Shown here in pieces: positions 21,120 through 32,269 of a stretch of 64,000 nucleotides of DNA. The DNA lies in NCBI GenBank assembly GCA_015680685.1, contig MNCI01010443.1, positions 1,708,235 to 1,772,234 on the forward strand, written 5' to 3'. Position 1 is the stretch's first letter; the number at the start of each line of letters is the position of its first letter. The stretch comes from Gnetum montanum. Lineage: Eukaryota > Streptophyta > Gnetopsida > Gnetales > Gnetaceae. The notes below the pieces were generated by a model. The model made no database searches. It had not been told where the DNA came from and was given only the letters and a program-made list of their open reading frames with translations. Position numbers and translations under genes: made by a program.

Positions 21120-23439
21120 CATGGTGCCAAATGGTGGTCAGGGAAGCTTAAATCCCGCCATTCAATACCAATCAAAGGCTAAACAAGGCATAAATGGCTA
21201 TAATAAGGATAAAAACATTGGAATAAAAGTATTATTAAGGCTAAATAAGGTTAATAAAGCAACAATGATCAAAATAGGTCATGATATGATAAAACAAGGT
21301 TGAATAAGATAAAATGGTATACATATGGTGAATTTTGATTAAAACATGATAAAAAAGTACTAGGTTTTGCTAGTTTTAGGCCTTAGCAAGCCATGGTTTA
21401 AGGCTACAAGGTTGTTGGGTAAGTTTATAGGCTATTTTTGGGTTGTTTGGGCCTAAAAATCAAGGGTTTTAAGGCTTCCACACTAAACCCCCTTATTTCC
21501 ATGTTGACTAGCATGGCAAAGATGATCCCTAGTATGGATGGATCATCTAAATAGTTTCATAGGCTTTTTTTGTTTATTTTCAACTTTTGATGGCTTGCAT
21601 GTCAGTGTAGTTGACTAGGGAAGGGAATGGGCTAGTTTTGGCATTAGTTTCAACCCTTGGAACCCTCCTTTTAAGCCTAAAAATGTCTTCCACACTAGAT
21701 CCATGTTGGCTAGCATGGAAGAGATGATCTTCTAGTATGAAAACAAATGAAAATGGGTTGCATGACATCATGAGGATCAAAATTGAGATTCTAAGGCCTT
21801 CCCAAGGTAGTGCAAGGTCATATCTGTTAAAATTAATCACTTTGGAGGTTGTAAAAGGCCAAAAAGTAAGATTTGAAGCTTCACTTCCTATTTCCATGCT
21901 AGCTAATGTGGATAGGGGGGCTTAGCATGGATAATCTAGATCCAAGCCAAAATATGATCAAACAAGGTCAAATTGGTAGCTGGAACCTAGATCTAAAAGG
22001 TATGCATCTCTGAGCTTTAATTTTAGGTCATTTTAGAGGGTTTTAAGTGTTGATTTAATTTGGAATAGATTCCCCCACTTTTTCCATGTTGAGTATGCTA
22101 GCCTTAGCATGGAAGAATGGGGATGAACTTGTTCATTGGTTTTGGGGTGATCGAAGAGCACATTGACTAGTCTTCTAGGCTTCTAGGGCTGTAGACTATG
22201 ATTTCCCATGTTTTTGATCGATGTTGGTCACATTTGGAGGCTGTTTAAGGCTATGTAAGGTCACACCCCCTTGATCCATGTTGAGGGAGTTGCTCCATCA
22301 TGGAAGATGGGAGTGGATGAGTTTTAGGGATAAAACAAGGTTAGATGAGCATATACTTTAGGCTATGAGATCCTAGGCTTCTCCAGTGTAGGTTTTTGGT
22401 CTTCAATATTGTCAATCTATTACCAAAAGTGGAAAGGTATCTCTTCTAAGCATTTTCCACACTACCCAACATGGAAGAGGCCTTCCCTAGCATGGATGGA
22501 TCAATAATCTCATATCTAGACCAATTTTAACCCTAATTAACCATGCATGTTAGCTCTTAGAGTTACTAAGGTTAAGGGCTAAGGGTTAAGGTTAAATTTT
22601 GGCAATTTTGAGTGTTCCTAAGTGGTTTTATTTTTTTTTTTTGCTTTCCCTTTTTTTCACACTAAGGCCTCCATGCTTAGTGTGGATCCAGTTAGGAAGA
22701 TATAAGGTGGATAGTTTTTGGCTATTTATGGTGAATTTGGCAAAGTGTGAGGGCTATAGGAAGGGCAGACAGGTCCCTAGGATGCATACAAGGTTCTCTA
22801 GTGTCAATTTGAGGTGTTTAAGGGTCATTTTGGTTCATCCCCATTATCCACACTAGATTCATGCTAGTCAATGTCAAAGAGGTGACCCCCACAAAGAAGA
22901 ATCAAGGGAGCATGTTTTTTTACTATTTTTTATTAATTTTTTCTATGCATGTGTGTCTCCAAAGTTGTTGGTGTTGATTATTAATGCATAAGCTCAAAAT
23001 TTGATAAGTTTGAGGGTTGTAATATGATTTTTGGGCTTACCCCTATCCATCCATGATAGGGCTAGGATGATTAACATGAATAGGGTCCTTCCTAATGTGG
23101 AGGACCAAAGGGGGACAATTTTGAATTATTGTGGTTGACTTTTGGATGTCTAGTGGCTTTCGAAAGGATTGGATTGCTATTAGAAGTTAATTTTCATGTA
23201 AATATTATGAGTTTTGGCCTTACCCCTTTTCATCCACATTGGGGCTAGGATGCTCAGCATGGATAGGGTCCTCCCCAACATGGAATATAATTAAGAGGTT
23301 GATTTTTATTGATTTTTGAAAGTCTGGTGGCTTCCAGAAGGGCTGATAAGGTTTTGGTGAAAGTAAAACATAATTTTTCATTGTCTGGATGTGTCTAGGA
23401 TTCCTCATGAACCTTCCTAGCTACATCCATGTTGGATCT

Positions 23440-25110
23440 GCAATGGCTAGCATGGATGAGATCTCCCCCAGGATGGATGAACTAACAAAGTTAGATTTAG
23501 GCTCTCTCGACAGCAAATTGACCATGCATGTCAGCCTCTAGGGTTGCTGATGTCAATTGTCAAGATTTGGTGGTAAAATATACTATTTTGAAGGATCCTA
23601 GATGTATCATGCAATCAACCCTTACTTTTCCATGCTGGGCATGGTGGCCCTAGCAAATCGAAGATGCATATGAGCCTCTAGGGTTTATAGTGTCAATGGT
23701 CAAGATTTGGTATTAAATTCTACCATTTTGGAGACTCCTAGGTGCCTCATGTAATCAACCCTCCTTTTTCCATGTTGGGCATGGTGGTCCTAGTGTAGAT
23801 GAGAGGGAAATGTTAGATATAGGCTCTTTTAACTACAAATTGACCATGCATGTCAACCTCCAAGGTTACTAGTGTTGATGGTCAACATTTGGTATCAAAA
23901 TCCACTAGTTTGGAGGCTCCTAGGTGCCTCATGAAATCAACCACCCTTTTCCACATTGGGCATGATGGGCCTAGTGTGGATGAGAAAGAAATGTTAGATC
24001 TATGCTCTTTTGATAGCAAATCAACCATGCATCTCAACTCCCAAGGTTGCCAATGTCGATGTTCAAGATTTGGTATCAAAATCCAATAGTTTCGAGGCTC
24101 CTAGATGCCTCATGTAATCAACCCCTCTTTTCCACATTAGGCATGTTGGCCTTAGTGTGGATGAGAGGGAAATGTTATATCTGAGCTCTTTTGATAGGAA
24201 ATCGACTATACATGTGAGTCTTTGGGGTTGCCAATGTCAATGGTCAAGATTTAGTGTCAAAATCCACCAGTTTAAAGGATTCTAGATGCCTCATGCAATC
24301 AACCCCTTCCCCACCCCCCCCCCCCACCCCCCCCCCCCCTTTCCATGCTAGGCATGATGGCCCTAGCATGAATGAGAAGGAAATGTCAGATCTAGGCTCT
24401 TTTGACAAAAAATTGATCATGCATGCCAACCATCGAGGTTGCTAGTGTTGATGGTCAAGATTTGGTGTCAAAATCCACTAGTTTGGAGGCTCATAGGTGT
24501 GTCATGCAATCAAACCCCCTTTTTCTACACTGGGCATGATGTCCCAAGCATGGATGAGAGGGAAATATTAGATTTAAGCTTTTTTGATAACAAGTCGACC
24601 ATGCATGCCAGCCTCTAGGGTTGCCGATGTTAATGGTCAAGATTTAGTGTCAAAATCCACTAGTTTGGAGGATCCTAGGTGTCTCATGTAATCAAACCCC
24701 CTTTTCCACATTGTGCATGGTGGCCTTAGTGTGGATGAGAGGGAAATATCATATCTAAGATCTTTTGATAACAAATCGATCATGCATGTGAGTCTTTGGG
24801 ATTATTGATGTCGATGGTCAAGATTTGGTGTCAAAATCTACCATTTTGGAGGCTCATAGGTGCCTCATGCAATCAATCCTCCTGTTTCCATGCTAGGCAT
24901 GCTGGCCCCAACATGGATGAGAGAGAAATGTTAGATCTAGGACCTTTGACAATAAATCAATCCTGTGTGTTAGCTTCAAAGGTTGCCGATGTTGATGGTC
25001 AAGATTTGGTGTCAAAATTCACTAGTTGAAGGCTCCTAGGTATCCATTTAATCATGCTTCTCCTTTCTCCATGTTGGGTAGGGTGGCCCTAGCATGGATG
25101 GAAGGGGTGA
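23440..25110. repeat. Best-conserved block of the array, 182-bp units
   Basis: GAGAGGGAAATGTTAGATC-like sequence occurs at about 23801, 23981, 24161, 24373, 24555, 24737 and 24919, at intervals of 180, 180, 212, 182, 182 and 182 bp. The long interval contains the C-run. Each unit also has GGTCAAGATTTGGTGTCAAA and GGAGGCTCCTAGGTGCCTCA. Confidence 0.9.
24308..24341. repeat. Poly-C tract inside one array unit
   Basis: About 34 bases of C interrupted by two A. It explains why this unit is ~30 bp longer than its neighbours. The flanking unit sequence is otherwise normal. Confidence 0.9.
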
Positions 25111-26089
25111 TAGCTTTTTACCATTTTTGATTGATTTCGGGATGTATGAAGGCTCTAGTAGGCTTTGACAGTGTTTATAAGTTACTAAGATAATTTATTA
25201 GGTTATTTCTAACTATAGAGAAGGTTACACTACATACCCCTAGGGCATTCAAACTAGCTCCACACTATCCAGCATGGAGAAGGGGATTCACCAGTGAGGA
25301 GAAGCTTCAAGGATGGAAACTAACTCAAACTTTTACTACTATCAACTACTAGAGGTCATGGGGAAGCATAGGGGCTATCAAGGTGAAAATCTGGTCACTT
25401 AGGGCTTGGAGAAGGGTTTTAGGTCATATCCCCTAAGCCTCCATGCTAGCTCCATGCTAGGCAGTGTGGAGGAGGGGATTCACCAACATGAAAAAGATAA
25501 GTCCAAAGGTATCATGCACTTTTGACTAGGTTTGATGAGGTTTCATGGCTACTAGGAGTGATTGGAGGTATTCTAGGTCATGTGGGGCCACTCTGAGGGT
25601 TAGAATTGGGTGTGATGAGCATTAGGGAATAAGAATGGGTGTCACCCCCTTGGCTCCATACTAGCTAGTGTGGAAGCCCAAAGTGAAAAGGTTTGCCAAG
25701 AGCTAACCCCCTTCTAAAGCTTGAAGTTGGTTTGGATAGGTCATGGCTACCAAAAATGGAAAGGGTGGTCAGTGTAAGATGTTGTGAAGTGAGGGAGGTG
25801 AGTATCCATGCTAGCTCCATGCTACCTAGTGTGGATATATGGGGGAATAAGGTTGTACCATGGTTTTAGACATTATAAGAGGTTAGAACCCTATCGTTAA
25901 TGGAGTTTTTAATATAAAAACAACATGGATGAGGGCATATAGTGTGCCCCATCATCCAAAATAGAAAAAATAAAGAAAATTAAGTGTAAGTGTTGTTTTC
26001 CCCTTCACTCCTAGTGTATAGAATACTTTCTCCCATTGCATTTTAGAGCACTTTGAGTTCCAATGCATAAAATTGGTAATAGGGTTGAG

Positions 26090-28180
26090 AGTGGTAACAT
26101 TTAGGTTTAGGTTTGATTTTTATTATTATTTTGCCAAAAACATCAACCACACTTTCCATTCTACACCCAATGCATTGGATAAGAGCTCTAAGATTATTTG
26201 TTGTTATAAACACTATCTCCCTTTAGCGTTAGAGCACCAGATGCTCCTCCCAACTAGTGTAGAAGCCTCAACTCTTTAGTTTTCAAGCTTCTACAACATT
26301 GGTGCAACCAAGATGAAGACACATGAAGGATAAAAGAAAAACCCAAGGCTCAAGAAGGTAGATGAGGCTACTCAAAAACTCTTCAAGTTTCCCAAGCCTA
26401 TTTTAATTCTAGCTTGCTTCTTGCTCACTCTTAGGTAGGCCATCTCTAGCCATTTTTTGTATTTTTCTAGCTAATATAGGGTTGTCTACTTTAGATCTAT
26501 GCAAAGAAGGTTGATGAAGTTAAATTTTGATGAAATCCTACCTCATATTTTTTCTATTTCTATGCAGATCTAAGGTTATTTGGTTGTTTAAGCTTTGATT
26601 TGTAAAATAGGAATGCTTTTTTTGTATACTTTTTCTAAAAATTTGGGAGCAAAGCTGATTTTTTCAGATCTAGGTTGATACTTTTGCTAAAGCTATATTC
26701 TAACAAAATCCTACCTCCTATTTTGAAGTGTTTTTATGTGGGGTTAAGTGTTTTTGGCTATTATGGTTGCAATTCATGGTAGATTAAATTAGGATTTATG
26801 AATTTTTGGTTTTAAATGCTTTTTATATGAAAAAGGCAAGCAGAATTATGAATTTTTTGCTAAAAAAAAAAACTAACTATTTTCAAAATCTAAGGTTATG
26901 GATTTTTAGGGTTATATCTAAGCTTTACATTTGTTGTGGTCTCATTTGGTTTGGGTTCATAATGATGAAGTTATGGTCGTTTCAATTAGGTTGTGTAATT
27001 AAGGTTTGTGCCATTTTTTAGATTTTCATCCAATTTTATGAATTTTTATTGAATAAACGACATAGGTTTTGAATCTTTGCTAAGCCTGGATGTGTAGGAC
27101 TCAATTTAAAATTTTAAATGGTGGTGGAATCACTTTGTTTGAAGCTCAAACAAAGTTTTGGAAAATTTTTTACTAACCTTGATGGCTGTGATTGTGCAAA
27201 TCTAGCTTTAGCTCATGTAAAATTGATTATGTATTTTTGGTTGTATTAGTTATGGCTACAAAGCTTGTGATTTCAAAATTCCTTCAATGGTGGAATCATT
27301 TAAATGAGAGCTTTGAGGAATTTTTTGTGATTTTTTAACTATGGTTGTGTCATTTAGGCTTAATTTTGGTTGTAGCACTTTACCCCTTGGAGAAGGATGT
27401 TATTGACATACTTAGAGATTTCTTTTGTGACCTTCCATGCCCTTGAGGATGCTGAAAGATGTAAACTATGCTCTAAAGTTAGTTTCATGAGAAATATAGC
27501 TTTTTACTATTTTTAGCAAGTTTTTTCCTATGGCCATTTTTTCTATGTTTTAATGCTTTTCTAAATTAATGTATGGTTTATACTAAGGCATGATTTTGGC
27601 TATGATGTTTAGGCTATAATATTTTAGCTATGATGCTTTATCTATAATGGTTTAATGGTTATGGAGTTAGTAAATTGGTTATCAAATCTTTAAACAAATT
27701 TTGATAAACACATTAGAGTTTTTCATAGGGGCTAATTTCACCCCTGACTAAAGTATTTTACAAAATTCATAAGGAAATTCTAAGCATTGAAACATGATCC
27801 TAAAGATGCTTATGTATTCCCCCTATACGATCATGCTAAAGCTAGTTCTCTTTGTGGTTGAGTTCATTGGCATCCTATGCTGTATTTGCCAACCCAAGGT
27901 CAAATCCCCTCTCCTTGACATGGACCTAGAGAATGGGTCATTATGGTTTCATCTAGGGGCAACAAAATTTCTTGCCTAGCTTTTGTAGAACTTTAGTGTG
28001 ATGATGTGGTCACACTTGTATACAGAGGTGGTTGGGATCATAGTGGAGATCTTGCTTCCTAGGTTTTCATGGTTAGTTTCTTGGTTCATAATCAATGATT
28101 TAGAGACTCAAGCAACAAGAGAGAAAGTAGAGAAGAAGGACACCATCAGTGCACATTACCTTTTAGACATCTAGAAGATG
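26090..28180 (+). other. Right-arm noncoding part (possible leader of spliced ORF)
   Basis: AT-rich, paired with 18121-20190. Near 26310-26420 it holds ATGAAGACACATGAAGG and a short coding-like stretch. Around 27790-28090 short open pieces (27794-27979) precede the exon described next. Confidence 0.45.
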
Positions 28181-30650
28181 CTAGAGTATTCTTGATACAA
28201 CATTAACAATACTTTTATGGTAGCACAAAGAGCCCACTTCTTATTTAAAAATCCTTGAGGCGTCGTGTACCGATTACAAAGGTAAGCATGGCTATTATAA
28301 GTTTTAATGTTTTGGCTTTATCTAATTCAGTCATCTTTCCTAACTTGTTAGTTTCACATACATCTTGCAGGTATAGGGTTAATGATCAAACCTTGGCGGT
28401 AGCCCACATCATGTTGAGTGAATTCACCAAAGGCCTCAAGATTAGAAATGTTGTTTTCAAAAAGCTAAAGTGGGACTTTGATGAATACCCTACCAGATTT
28501 GACCTTGTTTACAAGAAGTGTGTATTGCCCAAACAAAACATAGCTAGTGGGAAGCTCCCAAAGTGATTAGAGATATGGGCATCACTAATAGGAGCCCTAC
28601 ACAGGCTTCACCAACAACAAGAAGAAAGGTGTGAAAAAGAATGGTTTTCTTTGTTATGACTAAGGTTTTATGACTATTTGGGTCTTAAGCATTCTATGAT
28701 CTAAATGTAGCTATACTGATGCTAAGCATTTGTTTTTGGCTTATAGGACCTTCCACTTTTGCTATGTCACTATACCCCTCATCGAATGTTTTGTAGATAC
28801 TCTCATATTAAAGTTCTGTGATGTGGGGCCAACACAAGAGTGGTTGAGGGGGCATGCATCTAAGAACATCTAAACAAACATTGTGCTTGCAAGTTTGCTT
28901 GAGTTCTTCATGGCACCTAGCCCGATTATCCCTTCTTTGGAGATGTTGAATAGCATTGATTCCTTCAACATATGAGCTAATGTGTTTTACACTAGAGTGC
29001 AAGGCATACTGATTGCTATTGCCATTAGTGAGGCCACCTTTCATGACTTGTCTGGTATTCCCACTAATGGGATAATGGTTGCCAACAAACCAATGGAGAA
29101 GGTTGGCCATGATGCAAAAGTTGATGAGTAGGTTGTTGCCAGCAAGGAGCACTTTGAACTTGCTTTTAATAGCTTCATGAACCCTAACGTATGGGATTCC
29201 TATCCCTTGTTTAGGTCTTGGGCATTTTCTGAATTATTATCACAAAAGAAGGTAATTGGTATTACATAGGGATGGACCTTCAATAAGGTCTTGATAGAGG
29301 GAACTCATTTTAACTAGGTTGTTTCCTTGGCTACAGGCCTCAAGGAGGAAATCCTCAAACTTCATAAGGACCCTTCTACGATAGTTCACATGCACTATGC
29401 ATTTTTTGTAGGCTATTTAAAGAGGTTCAAAAAATTCTTGGTGCTAAGGAGGAATGGATCATGATTGTGTCAAGACCCAAAACAACTCTCTAAGCCTAGG
29501 ATAAAACATCTTTATCCAACTATGTAGGCTTAGAACCCACTGGAGGACATGGGAGATTCATTATCTATGACCACCAAGAACCTTGATGTTAGTTAGTCTG
29601 AATCCCTTGAAAACATGAGCGAGGTACCTCTTATGTTCATGATGAACATGAAGAAAGTCCAACAGTTGCATGTTGAGGCTAATGAAGTATCCAAGGCTAG
29701 TTTGAAATGGCCAATAGAGGAAGCACCACTAGCATCAAAGCCATGCTCCAAGTAAAGGATCATCTTTAAGATTCCTCACTTAGATCAAGTAGTCACAAAT
29801 ATGCTTTAACTATGTTCTTAATGTTCTTGACTATGTTATGTCCTGTGGCTATATGTGCTAACTTATCTAATAGGTTATGAATATAGGGTTGCAGTGGAAC
29901 TTAGCAACCTAATATACTACTACAGAAGAGGAGCCAAGGTAGGTAAATGAGGCACACAAATGTTTGAAGGAGTAGAGGCATATAGCTATGGTGATAGAGG
30001 AGGAACAAAGGCATGCAAAGGAGGAAGTCTTGCAACAAGATATGAATGATCTAGATGCTTTTTTTGAAAAGCCACTACCCAAGGATCCGTTGAACGACAT
30101 CCCTGATGATGATGATGATGATGATCAGAATGAGAATCCAAGTATGCTTATGTTTTACTTGTTATTTCCTATGGTTTTATGTTTAACTACTTAGTTCTTA
30201 CTTTTCTGATGATTATTATGCTTATCGTAGTTCCTAAGTCACCAATAGAGGCCTCTACATCCACATTTCACATGAAACCATGGGTAGGGGTCCCAGACAA
30301 GATAGAATTCATGCATAAGATGAATAAGAACATCGTTAGTCAATTGCAATAGATTGCACCCAAGATTGATAAGCACTATGTTTTGCTATGCCTTAGTTGT
30401 TTTTCTATGAGTTATATTCTATGCTACAACTACCTTAGGTTGTATATTGTATTTATGGTTATATTTTTATTGTTTCCAATGCCATTTGTTGCATGGGATC
30501 CAACCTAAGACATGGATTTTGACTACTTGCCTAAGCTTCCTCTTAACACCCCACATCTCTCATGAAGCTTTTGTGCATGAAACTACAAGATTAGTGGTAG
30601 CTTTGTACAACTTTAAGGGGACTAATAATTATCCTTCTAGTGTTAGAAAA
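28180..30650 (+). pseudogene. Unidentified multi-exon ORF, right copy
   Basis: Coding-like segments are separated by plausible introns. The first exon end (about 28200-28281) joins the second (28371-28565) in frame across an 89-bp intron. A third segment starts after TTTTTGGCTTATAG at 28748 and runs to about 29275 with GIMVANKPM, HFELAF and SYPLFRSWAF. Further segments lie at 29330-29760, 29890-30140 (acidic end with a D run near 30105-30125) and 30230-30330. Scattered stops (28258, 29129, 29270) suggest decay. No known domain is recognised. It may be an ORF of a large transposon or a captured host gene. The left arm carries an inverted, shorter copy. Confidence 0.45.
28282..28370 (+). other. 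Predicted spliceosomal intron, 89 bp
   Basis: AAAG|GTAAGC donor, TCCTAAC branch-point-like sequence near 28338 and CATCTTGCAG acceptor. Removing it keeps the reading frame continuous (…RLQ-R-YRVN…). The left-arm copy retains the donor but has lost the acceptor G. Confidence 0.6.
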
Positions 30651-30654
30651 TTGT

Positions 30655-30677
30655 AGCAACTAAAAAATTCAGTTGCT
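30655..30677. other. Short hairpin GCAACT...AGTTGC
   Basis: A six-base inverted repeat with an 11-base AT-rich loop right after the last coding-like segment. It is small and could be chance. Confidence 0.4.
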
Positions 30678-30710
30678 AGAAAACTAAAAATCCTATCACA
30701 ACAACTTTGA

Positions 30711-30749
30711 CCCTGAATCCCCATGGCCTCTAAAAAATGGGATTCAGGG
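30711..30749. other. 11-bp perfect inverted repeat, 17-bp loop
   Basis: CCCTGAATCCC (30711-30721) and GGGATTCAGGG (30739-30749) are exact complements. This could be a hairpin or a transposon footprint; no ORF is nearby. Confidence 0.8.
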
Positions 30750-30779
30750 CACTCTGGACAGTCTGGTAGATCACCTAGG

Positions 30780-31430
30780 GACTTAGGGGATGGTAAAATG
30801 AGGTTGTAAAAAATTTAAAAATTTGTACATATGAAAACCCAAAATGAATACAAATTACACACAAAATGAAACTATAAACTATATTAATTAAATAAAGAAC
30901 GAGTTCATGAATGTATACAAAAGTGCCTATAGAACAGCAAAGTTGGGTTCACTTGGGCATGAGACCCTAAGTTAGTTGAAGAAGATAGAATCCACTCCAT
31001 GATCCAAATGCTTAGCCACTCCTAATGTTGTCCAACATCCTTTTCTACTTCTCAAAATCTACAATGTTGGTCATTGATAGGGTTGAGAAATGTGAAGGAT
31101 TGAGGTTGCCAAAACGCTCCATGTTGAGATTTGGGGATCCCAAGGGGGTAGTGTTGACATTCAAGGCTCACAAATCCCAAGAGGGGTAATAGGGGTAACA
31201 AGGCTATAATGGTTCTATGTTGATAGGCCCTAAGAAACTATGTTTCCACTAGGAAGTAAGAGCTCTTAAACATCTAATATGAAAAAAAATTCTTAAAGTG
31301 CCTAAAAGTGGAACCTCGAAATGGTGTTTTGGTTTAGTTTTTATAGGTTTTTGGCCATGATTTGGGTTGTAAATGACTGAAAGATTAGGCTAAAAATTGG
31401 CTGCAAACTACTATAAATTTCTACCACATC
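30780..31430. other. Unassigned stretch
   Basis: No ORF over 60 codons and no repeat beyond local AT runs. It carries GGTTCTATGTTGATAGGCC-type phrases reminiscent of the tandem array, without clear periodicity. Confidence 0.4.
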
Positions 31431-31544
31431 TAGGGGGTAGGTGCCCAAAAATCAGGAGGGAGGAGAGGGGGGATTTATCATATGTGGAAAGTGTCATACC
31501 CCATGGCCATTCTGTTTACCAAAAATAGTAACAAGGGTGCACCT

Positions 31545-31587
31545 TTCATGCTGGCTTTGCTCCTTTCATGCTGGCTTTGATCCTTTC
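31545..31587. repeat. Two 21-bp direct repeats
   Basis: CCTTTCATGCTGGCTTTG occurs twice in tandem. The motif resembles the CATGCTGGC core of the 182-bp array units. Confidence 0.7.
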
Positions 31588-31670
31588 ATAGTTGATGTGA
31601 TGTTCAAATCTTGGCCATGTTTCTTCTACACTAGGGAGGAGGCGTCAACATTGGCGGGGATGGGTGGGGG

Positions 31671-31811
31671 TGGTGGGGGGGGGGGGGGGAGTGGGGGGGG
31701 GAAAAGCCAATGGTGGGGGGGGGGGGGGGAGTGGGGGGGGGAAAAGCCAATGGTGGGGGGGGGGGGGGGAGTGGGGGGGGGAAAAGCCAATGGTGGGGGG
31801 GGGGGGGGGGT
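31671..31811. repeat. Pure-G 40-bp minisatellite, G-quadruplex-prone
   Basis: Three identical 40-bp units start at 31671, 31711 and 31751, with a partial unit at 31791. Each is a long G run, AGT, a second G run, then AAAAGCCAATGGT. Perfect identity contrasts with the decayed surroundings, pointing to recent expansion or an assembly artefact. The long Gly/Pro open frames across it are artefacts of base composition. Confidence 0.95.
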
Positions 31812-31829
31812 AGTTGGGGGATGAAAGAT

Positions 31830-32100
31830 CAATGCTGGGGATGAAGGTCAAACCCCACTACACTAAGCATCACCTTTCCTCTATACTAGGGGGTAGGTGA
31901 GATCCACACCCTACACCCCTCCATGCTAACTCTATTATTCCACATTAGGGGTAGATGAGATCTATCACATCCCCGTCCCCACCCCCTCCTATAGGTTTGC
32001 AGTGTAGAAAAGTGTATACCCCGCATAAAATCCATCAAATTTCCATTCTTAGCATCCCAAAAGGCATTTTTGACACCCCCCAAACCCAAATATAGACACT
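31830..32100. other. Array-like remnant with CTAGGGGGTAGGTGAGATC motifs
   Basis: Two phrases of the type CACTAGGGGTAG-TGAGATC lie near 31890 and 31945, with CCATGCTAACTC between them, resembling degenerated units of the 20-26-kb array. No coding function. Confidence 0.45.
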
Positions 32101-32269
32101 AGGTGACTCTTTTCACTTAGGAAATGATGCTTTGGCCACTTATGAAGCACTTCTTAGCCCCAAAAGTATGAAATATGTAAGACTGCCTCTTATGGGTTAC
32201 AATCTTCACATTTATAATGAAGTTTAGCCTTGGGTTTTATGGGATGGGGTTGCAAGGATTAGAACATGC

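Larger units (their letters stand above)
20456..25824. repeat. ~182-200-bp tandem array between the inverted arms
   Basis: A motif of the type CCATG-TGG-TAGCATGGA(A/T)GAG recurs near 21484, 21700, 21895, 22060, 22260, 22450, 22655, 22850, 23045, 23230, 23425, 23625, 23772, 23950, 24130, 24340, 24525, 24710, 24890, 25068, 25255, 25445, 25655 and 25810. Spacing is about 150-215 bp. All units from ~21480 appear to share one orientation. Open stretches inside are chance products, as 182 is not a multiple of three. Confidence 0.85.
25825..29353 (+). repeat. Right arm of ~3.5-kb inverted repeat
   Basis: The inverted partner of 16911-20453. It begins at the edge of the tandem array (CCTAGTGTGGATAT near 25828) and carries the same ORF in sense orientation. 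It is the less damaged copy, because its intron keeps both splice sites. Coding-like sequence continues past its outer edge. Confidence 0.85.

Noticed and set aside
23850-25029. Repeated 60-80-codon ORFs in the tandem array
   Set aside because: The 182-bp unit is not a multiple of three, so the frame shifts each unit. Open stretches are chance.
31441-31851. Long Gly-rich (plus) and Pro-rich (minus) open frames
   Set aside because: They are translations of the 40-bp G-rich minisatellite; any frame of such DNA is open. No start context or homology.
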